Below are positions 1 through 12,233 of a stretch of DNA of 64,000 bases, piece after piece. Source of the stretch: Amblyornis subalaris (lineage: Eukaryota; Chordata; Aves; Passeriformes; Ptilonorhynchidae). Both the position numbers and the translations under genes were made by a program. The DNA is taken from contig JACAXG010000018.1 of NCBI GenBank assembly GCA_018881555.1, positions 2,187,561-2,251,560 of the forward strand. The letters are read 5' to 3'. Below the pieces are notes generated by a model. That model was not told the origin of the DNA and did no database searches. It worked only from the letters and a program-made list of their open reading frames with translations. Position 1 is the stretch's first letter. Every line of letters starts with the position of its first letter.

Positions 1-854
1 TCATAATCTGTGTTACAGAGAGCATAACCCAAAGGACCAAATTTTATTCCCAGAAACACTTCTACTGTCTTAAAGCCTTCATGCATATGGTGGAATATTA
101 ATAAATATCAAACCTGAGAAAGTCAATTTGGTCAATTTACTCAACCAAGTATTTCAGATGCTGTTTTCCCTTTAGATAGCAAAGAATCCTTGCATGTTCC
201 TCTTACAGGGCAAATTTCTCTTACATTCATGATAGAATAAACTGTTTCCCCTCCTGTTTATGGCTATTATGATAATTTAAATATTCCTGAGAGAGCCACA
301 GCACTGGTCTAAATAAGCAAAAAAAAGCCTTCATAAAGTTTTAGCCAAAATAAAACCTGACCACATAAAAAAAAAAATAAATCTGTGAAACTTTGCTTCT
401 AGTACTGACCTTTGCTGGAGCACAGACTATTTCTACGGATAAACTCTGAGGCTGTAAATGGGCAAAAGAATGCACAGAGAGATGCAGCTATCGAACTACA
501 TGCTGACTACAAGGCAAGGACAGTCAGAAACAACAGTGCACACATGTACACTGTACCTGTGAGTCAACCGTAATAACACCAGCCTGAAACAACCAGGAAG
601 ACAGAGCAGTGATGGATGCTGAAAAATCGACATTTAAATATCTGAGAGATCATTATGCCTTTCTTGTACCAACATTCAGCAAGCTCTTTGCTAGCAACAG
701 AGCTGATTATTAAACACATACAATATTTTTAGTTACTCATATTTAGGAAATATACAGAACAGGATGATGTATGGATGGTAAGGCATTTGCAGCTTTGGGA
801 AAGGGAGGTTATATTTCCTTTATTCCAGAAAGTATTACATTAATAATACAAATT

Positions 855-899
855 AATGTAATGTATGTAATGTATGTTATGTAATGTAATGTAATGTAC
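855..899 (+). repeat. ATGTA-type short tandem repeat
   Basis: Imperfect repeats of aatgt and atgta units. The flanks carry a similar pair of strings (attacattaataata at about 834 and gtacattaataagaca at about 904), suggesting that a small duplication preceded the array. Confidence 0.75.
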
Positions 900-3800
900 A
901 AATAGTACATTAATAAGACAGGGAGAGGTAAGGATGACAAAGCAGAACACTGTCAGTTCTAGAGAATGATCCTGTTACACTTGGATGAGCTGAGGCTCCT
1001 CTGAAGACTGGTCCAGATACTGGCACATAACAGGAATTTGTGCCTTCCACAGTGTTCAACTTTATAAATTCCCAGCCAAAAAGTCTCAGAACCTATTGAA
1101 AATGGAGAAGAGCTGTGTGGTGACAGGAACTGATGTCATTCTGAGTCAAACCTTTGCTTTCACAGCAAGAAATTTTAATTGCTTTGTAATCAACATCCAA
1201 GATATATAAAGGAGGAAGAAAAGTAGAAGAAAAGAACAGACTTTTAAATGCATAGAAACACTGTCTCTGTGAGAAGCTATACTTTCAGATTTTCATCTCA
1301 AGGAAAGAGATTAGAATGAGTATTCTGAGCTAAGAGCAAAATTACAGTGGCCTTATTAGCTCAGAAAATTACACTGGTATAAAACTTGTGATACAAGTCA
1401 GACTTAATGCAAATCTTCTCATCCATATAGCTAGAATACAAAACAAAACCCAAAATATATAATAGCTATGTCTGGTAATTTCTTGCCTTTAACCTNCTGT
1501 AAGACTTTCCCTCATGGAGCAATGAATGTTGCTAATTGCAATAAAAATGCTGTCACAACTGAATGAAATAATTTCACACTCATTCTCTATGGAAATTTAT
1601 ATAGAGCTTGAAACAGCAGAGACTTCAGCAAAAAAGGAAAAAGTCTGTCATATTTGAATTAATTCTGTGCTGTTCACAACTTTAAGTGCAAGACAAAAAT
1701 TACAGTTTCTAAACTGTTAGCAGTAAATTCACTGGATCTCAAGAACCTCTCCCTGAAGTGGAAGAAATTTTCATCTTTATTCCATATACATGTCTTTCAG
1801 TGTTATAGAAACTGAGGCAAAATAACCCTTAGGGTATGTTTTTCTTGCAATACTCTTCAGAAGGTTTAGGAGTGTGGTGTTCCCAGCAAAGGGCATACAC
1901 CTAGAGGAAAGGGAACTGTCACTGGTGCACTGACAGTGTGTGTGACAGCACTCACCTATGGTCTCCTGACACTCAGGAAATTCAAAGGCAGAAGAAGATG
2001 AAGGGTGAGGAATGATTCCTCTCTCCACAGCCTGCTCCTTATCTTTTATCTACATCGGGGTAAATGATTTTGGCATTACAGATGTATCCTTCTTTTTTTT
2101 TTATGGATGAGAGCTTCATCTGAAAGGAGAGCATAGGCAGCTTCATCAGACAGACAAATGCTTCACTGAAGGATGGACAGGTACCAGCTGCTTCTTAGCT
2201 GGCTATTTCTCTGAAACAAACTTTGTTCCAATAACCTGGCTGCTTCCTGTTTAAGCAGAAACAGATCTGGCTGCTGAAAATGCCACACAGATGCATCTTT
2301 CATTTCCTCCCTTTCAGCTGCTATTTATGACTCACCATTAGCAATTTTAATTATAAAAGTCTCCAGTTATCATTTCTGTATTCTGCCATTATTGCTTATT
2401 ACTACACACCTAACTCTAATTACTATGAGGTAATTACTGCTCTTGAATTATGACAGTTCTCTATCTTTGATTTAAACTACTAAAATCAATGGTTCTGCCT
2501 CTAAAAAAACCACCACCATAAAATATTGATAAAATTATTTTACACACAGTGTTGGAAGCAGTATAATATGGATATTTAAGGCTTGCAATTAGCAGAAGAC
2601 TTTGCTGAACACAATGACATTTAAATCAGTAGTGGATGTCTGAAAAGTCAAAGAGAGAGTTATCTACAGCATGAAGTGTTGGGTGCTTACGCTTAATGAG
2701 GGTTAAAGCTTTTCACTGCTCTGAACCTTGTCCTTGAATACCAATTCCATAATAATATTTGTGGCTTGGTGCCCTAGGGGGTCAAACTATTGTAATACCG
2801 AGGAAGGACCTTTCATTCCCAAATGTTGCCCACCCTATTTGCATGCTCCAAAGGCACTGTGTCAGGGCCTTTATCCCTAGGGAAACCATCCCATGTGCCT
2901 TTGCCTTCACTGAGCTGCACTGCCAGATTCTTCAGCACGGAGTTGGTGGATTGGCCTCATAGCTCTTAGTCTGTAACTCTTCACATTCCCCTTGAAGGTT
3001 TCTAACTTTATGGCCCCAGAAACAACATAGTNCATAACCATTTACATACCCCAAGATACTAACTAGTATTGAGGATCTACAGAGCTTGGCCAGTCACCAC
3101 ACAACCAATGCACCTGAAGTGCAATGGGTGCTCATGCCATGATNAGCAAAAAGAACTGGCAGGCAGTTTGAGAGAGTCTTAGTATACCCCACCATGGTCC
3201 CAGTCCACAAACCCAAACTGGAGCAAAGCACTCTGAAACGAGCATAGCGTGGGNCTTCAAACCTCAGCAACCACTGCTTTACTCTAGAAATCCATTCCTA
3301 GAGGGCAAGCAATGTGTTCCTTGGTGATACAGACACAGCCTGAAAGAACTTAATAAAGCACAGTCTGAAGTTTTAGCTACCTCTCTGCTATTGATTGTTG
3401 GTTGCAAAAATTTTTCATCTTTCTCNAAGAAGGACTGACATTTACTCCTGTGCTATGGATAAATTCATTTACGTCTTCATGAGCACTTCAATTTTCTGTA
3501 ATGGGACCAATATATCACAGTTTGGGTTATCTCAGTTCATTCTCCATCAAAATTGATCTGAACTAAAGAGCCCATGGGCCCTTAGAAGACCAACTGAGCT
3601 ACAGGAAACCAAAACCTTGAATCTTTGGAGTCTGTACTAAAAATATGGTATTCCAGCACTTTCAAGCACTGGACATTTTTTCCCTTTATATTTTTTTAGG
3701 CAAGAGATGCTACCTTCAGTTGAAATCTTAGTTTACAAAAACCTCATCTTCAAAACAACTCACTGCAACTTAGATGCTAAGAACTACAAACGCAAAAGAC

Positions 3801-5126
3801 AAGAAAGATCTCTAAATACTTTTCTCAAGGCCATAAAAAAAATTATGATTGAGTGCAGAAGGATATTTGCATTGNCAATCTGGATAGAAAACTTTGTCTT
3901 CCAAAGTGAAGAATGTAAGGCATTTATTAGCCTAAGAATTCAGAAAAGTAGAAGGCAGATTCACAGCATCTTTTGCCTTACAATAATACCTTAAAAGACA
4001 AACAAGAAAACAAAGTCCCTTATCATTGAAAAANCCCTGCACCTAGAAAAGGAGTCCTCCCTATATTTTACCAAAACTGACCCCTATTGCAGCTGTCTAA
4101 GGTGCTTCTTTTCTGTGAGCTAGTGAGGTGCTTTAAAAAGTAGATCCCATATGGGAAATACAAGTCAGGACTGTCTACATACTTTGGAAAACAAAGGAAA
4201 AATGTAGATAAAAGCTTCTTTAAAAAAATAAAATATACTCTTTCAACCTGTAGCCATTTTTTGCACAGAATCCTTCGTTTTCTCACCAGAGTTAGACTTC
4301 AGCTACTCCCTGCTCACTCAATTATACAACCAAAGTTAAGAGGCTCCTTTCTTCCTCCAGAAAAGCTCTTCTCTCAGCCCTCCCACCTGCCTTCCCCACC
4401 ACAGAGGGTGGTGTTACAGAAGCCCTCCTTGCCAACAGCCTCTTCAAGCGTTAGGAGCTACTGAAGTGGCAGGCATGGGTACACGTCACACATTATCTTA
4501 TGTTGTCCGCTTTTCTCTCTTCTCTTTGACAGACAAGAAAGGAGTCAAGACAAAATAGTCTTTAAGAGGTATTTATACTGGTTTGTGTCAGAGGACAAAG
4601 CAGCATTACTGCGGGAGATGATACCATTTCCTAGAATTGTGATTGTTCTGTTCTCAAGTTACTGTAACACCTGGGCTCTCTCAGGGCCAAAGGGTTTCTT
4701 CTTTGTGGGGTACTTCACTTAAGTGGGGTACTTAAGTGTCTGCTGCATCCCAGCTCTTTGGCCATACTTCTTTCCTTCTGCAGTGTAATTACTCCTCCTA
4801 CTAACTATGCTTCTGGTTCAAATGTGAAGCATTTCCATTTCTCTGAGCCCCTCTGAACCGGTAACACTGGTTGCTGTTATACCTTGTCCAGCTTAAAAGT
4901 TGCCAGAATTGTATTTACTTCTATGCAAAGGCTTCTGCCCCGTTCCATTTTTTGTTTCTTCCTCCAAGGCTTGTGCTTTGTGTGGTGATTTCATAGATGA
5001 ACCATACTACCACATCCTTTACAGATCGGTCTCCTGGATACAGCAGAAGAGGATTCCAAATACTCTTTTCATACCCCTTTACAGACAAAAAGTTAATCCA
5101 TCCTTCATCTCCAAGACTTATTGCAC

Positions 5127-5367
5127 TGTGTTAGCATGGCGAGGTTTTAGAAGCAGGTGGGCTGCAGGGGTGGCTTCTTCTTGAAGCTGCTTTCTCCAAG
5201 TCAAGTCTGTTCTGCCCGTGATGGTTACCAGTGAGCGATCTCTCCCTGTCCTCCTCTTGACCCATGAGCTTTTTGTTCTATTTTCTCTCCCCATGTCCAG
5301 CTGAGGAGGGCAGTGACAGAGGGGCTTTGGCGGGCAGCGGCAACCTAGCCAGGGTCAACCCACTACA
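5127..5367 (+). mobile_element. Internally deleted LTR remnant (avian ERVL-like)
   Basis: The left part (tgtgttagcatggcgaggtt, then a stretch with gcaggtgggctgcaggggtg) and the right part (from caagtcaagtctg to the terminal cccactaca) match, from memory, the two ends of one LTR type common in bird genomes. The middle, including where the polyadenylation signal should be, is missing. It begins TG and ends CA. The flanking pentamers (tgcac and cttac) do not match, so no target-site duplication survives. Orientation is plus, antisense to STK32B. The exact family name is not assigned. Confidence 0.65.
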
Positions 5368-7799
5368 CTTACTCTTATCCAGAAACCCACATTACCATTC
5401 TCACTGTCATTATTTCTACTTTCAATTTGTCTGTTCTCAGATTGTATCAGCAGCACATAGAGGGAGAGGCAGAACTACTCTAAAATAAACTGAGCCAGAG
5501 GGGAAGGTTTTGAGTATCCCCACAAACACTGAACCAGTCTCTAGCACTCCTCTGTAATTCCTTCTCTTTGAATGCAGGCTGTCACCACTGTAATCAGACT
5601 CCCATTCAACCCAGTCATTTTTGTAATGACCTAATTCTCCGATACATCCTGTATCAGGAGGTTCAGTTTGGGGTTTCATTTGTGATTCTTTTCACTCTCA
5701 TCACATCTTTACANATCAAACCCACTTTCAGAATTTTCACTTTTACAGAGCTGCCTCATACACACAGGCATCCTCAGGCTTTACAAGTGCCTTGTTTTCT
5801 TCAGCAGCCAATGCTTTGCATTTCTAAAATGTTAGCAGAAGTAACAGGTGTGCCAAAGCAAACCTTTCTTGTACAAAGCGGATCTTTTAGTTGTCAAAGG
5901 CAGAATTTATATAAACCATTTTTCCTTAAAGACAAGTAACAACAGCAAGCACTTACTCCAGTCCACTGTTACTTATTCAATGAAAGTTTATAACATCCAT
6001 CCCAATTAAACCTTTTGTGGAGGCCATTTGTCTCAAGAATCCTGGCCATGGCTTGTCTTCTCTTCTACTGCAGTTGTTTCCAGTATCTGTTTTTCTTTAA
6101 AAAACCCAGATTAAACAAGCAGGTCCTCCTTCCACTACTCAAGCCCCCTCCAGAGTGTTTATCTTTGAGCTGTTTAGTGCTTTGGGATTTTAAATTGTGC
6201 ATTTCCAACACTTGTGATGNGATATCTGCTATATGCAGAAAGTGGTAGAAGGTACAAAATCCCATTTCTTATGCCTAACACGTTACCCCTTTGAAGGAGC
6301 AGGGTGGGAATGTATCTTGCATTTTATAAATAGTGCAGTCAGTTGCTTGTGCCTCCAGAGNTATCAGTAAAATGACATCTAGAAGGACTCAGGGTGAGGT
6401 TGAGAGTGTTTGGGAAGGGGGCGGAGCACACAACTTTCATTATCTAATCATCTACATACCACCAAGAAGTGGGTCTGATCGATTCACAGCCTGTTCAGCC
6501 AGCTCTCCCCAGCTGCTACCAAATATTTTTCAACTGAACATGTTGAACAGTTGAATTGGGCACTTTTGCCCAGCTTGTCATAAAATGTGACAACCGCCCT
6601 GCAGGTATCTGACCCTAACTATTGTATTTTGAAGGTTCTGCTGCTTGAAATTTCTCTTAAGAAAAGCAGGAACATCTCTGGCTTGTGCCAATGAGACAGA
6701 GATGCAACTTTTGGAGCTGTTTTAGGAGATATACTCACAGACCCTGATCCTCTAGAAAGACAGCTGAAAATAGGAGGAATTATTCTGTATGTGTGTGTTT
6801 CAACAAAATATGTCAGTGCCTTCCATCACACACACAAAAAAGAAGTGTCCTTTTAAGGTGGGAAACACTGTTCACACAAAGTCAGCTGAACATTTTGGAG
6901 TAGACTGATGTATTTTGTAGACCTAAATCGGATCCATTTGACAGCAAGAGAGTATTAAAATCAAATTTCTTTTCTATCAGCATTTCAGAAAATTTACGAG
7001 TTCATAGTTCTGCGTTTTGCAGTTCTCCATGGGGAAACCTACAACTGTCTTTAATCCCTGTGCTACAGGCTAGCATCGATGTTTNAGAACAGTAATATAA
7101 ATGATATGTTTCCAAATTTTTTTCTAAGCACCTTCTACAGTAAGATACACTTTCTCTTAAAAATACATATGTAAATGTGTGTAAATTAGATTGTTGTGTG
7201 TGCCTAAACTCNTCTCATCTTTGTCCCTTGGTTGAAACAGTAAGCAAATGCACCAGATTACAATTTGCAGGAGAATTGAGGCCAACATTAGAGAATCAAG
7301 ATTATNCCGAATTTCAGATTTTTTCTAGTGGAAGACAGACCTTTGGAAGAAAGATAAAAAATAGATTTTAGTTGATACGCCATTTTCTGTTTAAACTATT
7401 TTCAGGCATCTCTCTATATGATTTTCATATAACTATGTAGTTAGGTTACATCTTAACAACTCCTACCCTGGTTTTATTACTCCTATTTAGTTAGTATAAA
7501 ACCCCTTATTGTATTTGAACAGATTATTCTGTAAACAGAAGAGAGTCAAAATTGCAGGTCAGCATCTNATAATAGTTTACATTTTTACAGAAGACTGATG
7601 TAAATAAAGACACAGCAGTATAATATGTGACCAAACACTCGGACAATCTAATTATTTCAATGTACATCTCGTTTTTAAGGCTAGTGACCAGAATGCAAAT
7701 TGTCAGTTTTAACTACTGACTTTGATTTCTCTCAGCTGTCATGGAAACCTACATTAAATTAAAGGCAAAGAAACAATAGAACCTAATTAATGTCTCATC

Positions 7800-7830
7800 A
7801 TTGCCCGATACAGTAAATGTATTGGGCAAT
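7800..7830. repeat. 13-bp near-perfect inverted repeat, 5-nt loop
   Basis: attgcccgataca (7800-7812), loop gtaaa, then tgtattgggcaat (7818-7830). There is one mismatch, which would be a G-U pair in minus-strand or plus-strand RNA, depending on the strand transcribed. Confidence 0.85.
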
Positions 7831-9414
7831 ACTTTGTAACATTATGGCAAAACACACAACATGACTTTCAAATGCATAGTTAGAGGATTTCTGCTAAAAA
7901 AAGGTATTGCTATAAAAATATATAAAAAGAGAAATAAGTCAGAAGCACAAGATGGATAAAAGAGAGTCTCTCCCACCACTCTTCCCCCAGATACATTTTG
8001 AGGGGTAAATTTAAAGGAGCAAACACCACTTTGAACTGTTCTTTCATTTAGACCTTGCAACCTGGCAGTTTCCCTAGGACAGCAAGAATCAACCTGGGTT
8101 AGAAGCAAGAGCCTGCCAGGTTGCCCCGAGAGATGTCAGCGTGTGGGTACTGGTAGAGAGAGGCAGCATCAAGATGGTGGCAAGAGGATGTTGAAAAACA
8201 GTTGAGAAAGAAGGATCTCTCTTCACTAAACTTGTCATCATCTGCAAGTTTCATTTGTCTGTGTACTGTGATACCTTTGTATTTTACTTCCAGATCTAAT
8301 TTTTCCCCTAAGACTCCATGTTTAAAGAGGTACAAACCACCACATCTTGCTTTTCTAGTCTTGTTCTTAGAAGGCGGCTCTGCAGGCACAATGTTACACA
8401 TGATGCTTTTATGGCCCTGCTGCAGCTTCATGTTAAAAATTCAGTATTCACAGAGAAAGTGGGAGAGGATAGCATGGATGAAAGTCCCGTAAGCTTAACT
8501 GGAGCTTTTGTTTTTATCACTTAATCAAGTTCTCCAACTAAGATAGTTTTTTTCCCCAGGTTAAACAGTGGATAGTTATAGGATTTTGTCTTTAGTACCA
8601 ATTCTAGGCTGCAACAAACCCCACCATGTCTCAGGGAAGGAGATGCCTACTGGACACTATAATTTAATTTCGTTATAACTATACATCCTTCACTTTTGGG
8701 AAGTATGAACGAATAAAACAAAGAGTCTTCCCAATGATAAACTGAATCACTCCACANACAACTGATTAAGCAGGGGAAAAAGTGTGTGAGCAGGGAGCAT
8801 ACTGATTTCTGCTGGTGTACCCCAAATTGTCTGCCCATGGCAGTGACAGGACCCTGGTTCCAGCTGCCCCANGCTGTCAGCCTGGCTGAGAGCCTCAGCC
8901 ATGACTCCTGCCCTCCTCTGTGTTCAGCACTGATTCAGCACTCCCCAGCCTGATTGAGTCTGACAGCCCCACTACTCCAAAGCTATTGACAGCATCCTTA
9001 GTTCCTTGTGTTCTATAGCTTATAAGCAAGACATGCTTGCAAGGATGTAGAAGGCATTGTTCAGCCAGGATTTCCTACTTAAACAGAAGCTGGGCAACAA
9101 TTTGGAGGGTCTCCTTTTTCTCTTGTCACTGGGAAAGAGCACAGACACACCAGGAAAGCACAAGAGCCTTGGTGACAGNGTAAGTTTTCAGTTGTCTCCC
9201 AAGTAAAAGAAAAAAAAAGTGTGAAATGAAACTGTCCGTTAGACCAGATACAGAAAAATGAATATAGGATGTCATTAAGGCAGGCTATACTTGTCAAAGG
9301 TTGTGGTAATACCAATTAAAGATAGATTTCATCTGAATTGGGAGTATCAACCATTGCCACTGGTTATGCAGATACTGTGCATGTGGCATCAATTGTACTA
9401 AATAGCCAGAGAAG

Positions 9415-9419
9415 GAATC
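9415..9419. repeat. Left target-site duplication GAATC of the 9420-10665 element
   Basis: GAATC directly abuts the TG terminus of the LTR-like element. It is repeated exactly at 10666-10670 after the CA terminus. A five-base duplication is expected of several retroviral integrase classes. Confidence 0.8.
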
Positions 9420-10665
9420 TGTGACGGTTTTGATTGGGTGAGAGTCCAGAATTGATGGACAAGTTNTTAATCCAATCAGATGAGCTGGTTATGCCTCTGT
9501 GATTTACATATTTTGAGGAAGAAGAAGCACAGACATCTTATGTTCCCCTGCCGAAGGGGTGGCGGCCCCCCACTGTCCTGGGCTCTGTCCTGGCCGCTGC
9601 CCGGTTGGTGGCGGCCAAAGCCAAGCGGGCTGCCTATTTCCAGCAGCTGCTAGCAGCCATGAAATCGTTGCAAGCAGCCAGAAGCCTGGACTACGCGGTG
9701 GAAGCCTTTGAAACCGTACAGCCTGCGTGGGTCCCAGTGTGGGGTTTCCCATGCTTCCCATGCGACTTGGCATGGTTTACTCCAAACCAACCAGAAAACC
9801 ACCATGCAGCCCACAACGGGAAACATGGCGAAGAATCCAAATAAGACCAATCCTCTAGGTAGAGCCTGCAGATACTAGTTTTTCTTCCAAGTTAGAGAGA
9901 ACCAAAAGACGCAGTCGCACAGAGAAAGCTAACATGGCGGCACCACGAGGAAGGAGCTAACATGGCGGCTCCAGGGTCAGGGAAGGAAAAGAACAGAAGC
10001 ACCGGATACTGGAACTGAGATTTCTCCTGCAAGCCTTGGTGAGAGCTGTAACGTAACAGACTATTTCTCTATAATTTGACGGTGCATTGGGGGGATGAAA
10101 AATCTACTTACAGCCGTGAAAAGAGTATTCATGCTAGAGAGCTTTTAGAGATTTGAAGCAGACAACTTTTTACTTCCAGACTGGGATTGCTCATCCTTAA
10201 AAAAGACTAACCCCACTGAACTAATGACCCACAGACTACAAGTGTTTCCTGGGAGAGAAAATTGTTTTACCTTGCGCAGCTGCATTCTGGGCGGGAGCAG
10301 CTGCTGTCGTGAAGTTACAGCAAAAGAAACTCTTTTCCATAAGCATAAAGAAAGACTCTTAAAATAATATACTGACCAAACCCCATGCTTGTTTTCCCTT
10401 GGGTGGTTGGTTGGAAAGTGAGAGGTATTGGGAAGAAGAAAAAGTATCTGAATGTTTGCTTTAATATCTTTTCATTATTCTTTTTATTTTTAGTTCTATT
10501 AGTAATTAAATCTTTTTACTGTTTTAAGCTTTTGAGCCTGTTTTGCTTGGTAGTTTTTCAGTTTTCCTCAGTAATCCATATTTCTCCTCATGAAAACGAG
10601 TTCTAATTCCCCCGTGCAATAATATTTCATGGTGTTTGGCACTTAACCAGCGTCAAACCCCTACA
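9420..10665 (+). mobile_element. Complete LTR-like element with perfect 5-bp target-site duplication
   Basis: The element starts TGTGACGGTTTTG and ends CGTCAAACCCCTACA, with TG...CA termini. It is flanked on both sides by GAATC (9415-9419 and 10666-10670), a perfect 5-bp duplication of the target. The last bases resemble the end of the other LTR type at 5367. I see no second direct-repeat LTR inside, so it is most likely a solo LTR of about 1.25 kb, which is long for a solo LTR. A non-autonomous element is an alternative. An ATTAAA polyadenylation-type signal lies at 10505-10510. The 9540-9760 part is GC- and CpG-rich with reading frames on both strands that resemble no known retroviral protein. 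The preserved CpGs and intact duplication suggest a fairly recent insertion. Antisense to STK32B. Confidence 0.8.
9822..9969 (+). promoter_or_regulatory. Three YY1-like motifs inside the LTR-like element
   Basis: AACATGGCGGC occurs at 9931-9941 and again at 9959-9969, both preceded by agct. The two copies are 28 bp apart, which points to a small tandem duplication. A related AACATGGCGAA lies at 9822-9832. The AA-n-ATGGCGGC pattern is the known YY1 binding consensus, and YY1 sites are established regulators in some retroviral LTRs. Binding here is inferred from the motif only. Confidence 0.5.
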
Positions 10666-10670
10666 GAATC
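10666..10670. repeat. Right target-site duplication GAATC of the 9420-10665 element
   Basis: GAATC follows the terminal CTACA and matches the left flank at 9415-9419 exactly. Confidence 0.8.
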
Positions 10671-12205
10671 ATGGGCAAAACTGTATTTCTCTATGGCGCA
10701 TTCTGAAGCTGGCATATCAAAACACTATTGAAAAGGTCAAAAGATTTTCTTTAATTACTTACAGAAAAGAAAGAGAAGGAGAGAGGTATTAAAAAACACA
10801 TGGTGTATCCAGCCGCAGAGGAAACTCAGGAGACACATCCGAGCAAGCATTTCTCTGTATGTCACAAGTGAGTGACAGACCTTGTTGAGCAGGAAAAAGC
10901 CTATGATGATGATTAGGAAGAGAGACAGACACTGTATGGAGTTTCTTTAAAAGCTCAAAGTAAACTTAAATACAAGCTTGCTGAAAGGCCAGTGCCAGGA
11001 GAAAACTTCAAATTCTTCTTCAGCATTTAACTTTGTCAAAGAGTCATAAGAGTATCATTTTTCCCCTGTTAGTCTGAGTGAATCCTGTTGTGCTGTTTAG
11101 CTGCCTCAGGCTGCTGAGGTCGACAATGGTCAAAGAGCTTTTTACTTGTTGTGTGGAGGAGGAGCTGTTCATTTCTTGATAGCACACATGTGCGAGGCAG
11201 TCACCTCAGAGCTAGGTCCAAAGACACTCTGCTCTCTGTGACTCCAGATACTCATAGTGACATTTTTAATGTGTCCCTGCTTTTTAAAAGGTTGCTTTAT
11301 CAATCTTCCTATATCTTTATATGCTAATGGCTAGTGCCAATTTTTCATTGCAGCTAAAATTCCAGTTTCCACTTGAACAAATGCTAGAAAACCCTATGAT
11401 TCATTAGTACCTTTCTGTAATTTAGTGATCCCAAATATGGATCAGAATCAGACTTTTGTCCTTATTATTTCATAGGGACCTTGTTATACACCATATTCCA
11501 CCACACTTTTAGAGAACAATAGGACCACTGCAGGTAGCTCAGCTCAGACCATACTTTGCTAAACATTACAGAAATTCGGGCAACTAGACCATGGCTGAAG
11601 ACCAATAGAAGATGTTGCTACATCAGACTTCCCAGATCCAGCAAAAACATGCAGGTCCTCACATATGAACTGTGGATCATACAGTAAAGCCATTACAAGA
11701 AATGGAAATTGTCCTACCTGTCAGTTCCAGAGCTGGTTGTACTGACTGGAAAGAAGCCATGCTTACCCTTCCCTAAGGAATGCAGTACTGTACTCTCAAG
11801 ACTACAGATGTCATCATTTACTAAGTGATAAACAGTAATAAAAAGGATAATACTTGAGATCAGCATGGTATATTCTATCCCTCTTGGATGGTAATATCTC
11901 CACTTATATATTATATCTCTGTATTTTTTAGTGCTTTATGAAGCTTAACTCCCAAATTTCCTTTTAAATGGATATAGCTTAGAATGTGCTGTTCCTTTTT
12001 ATATAACTTGATCCTTTATTAATTACCAAATTATTTTTTCTATAAAGGACTATCTAAGTTTTGAATATTTTCTTCGAATGAAGGACATTTCCTCAAGGGA
12101 GAATTCCAAGTGCTCTACTTCAAGTTGAACAAAATATTTTCATTATTTTTAAAAAAGGTTGAAGAGTTTTCCACTTCCACAGAACGAACACACAGAAGTC
12201 TGTAG

Positions 12206-12233
12206 CTCATCTCTCCTTCATTGGAGAGATGAG
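12206..12233. repeat. Perfect 11-bp inverted repeat, 6-nt loop
   Basis: ctcatctctcc (12206-12216), loop ttcatt, then ggagagatgag (12223-12233). Confidence 0.9.

Noticed and set aside
9605..9844. Alanine-rich frame inside the LTR-like element, considered as a gag remnant
   Set aside because: It shows no zinc-knuckle or other gag feature, and the GC-rich core is open on both strands, so coding is not supported.
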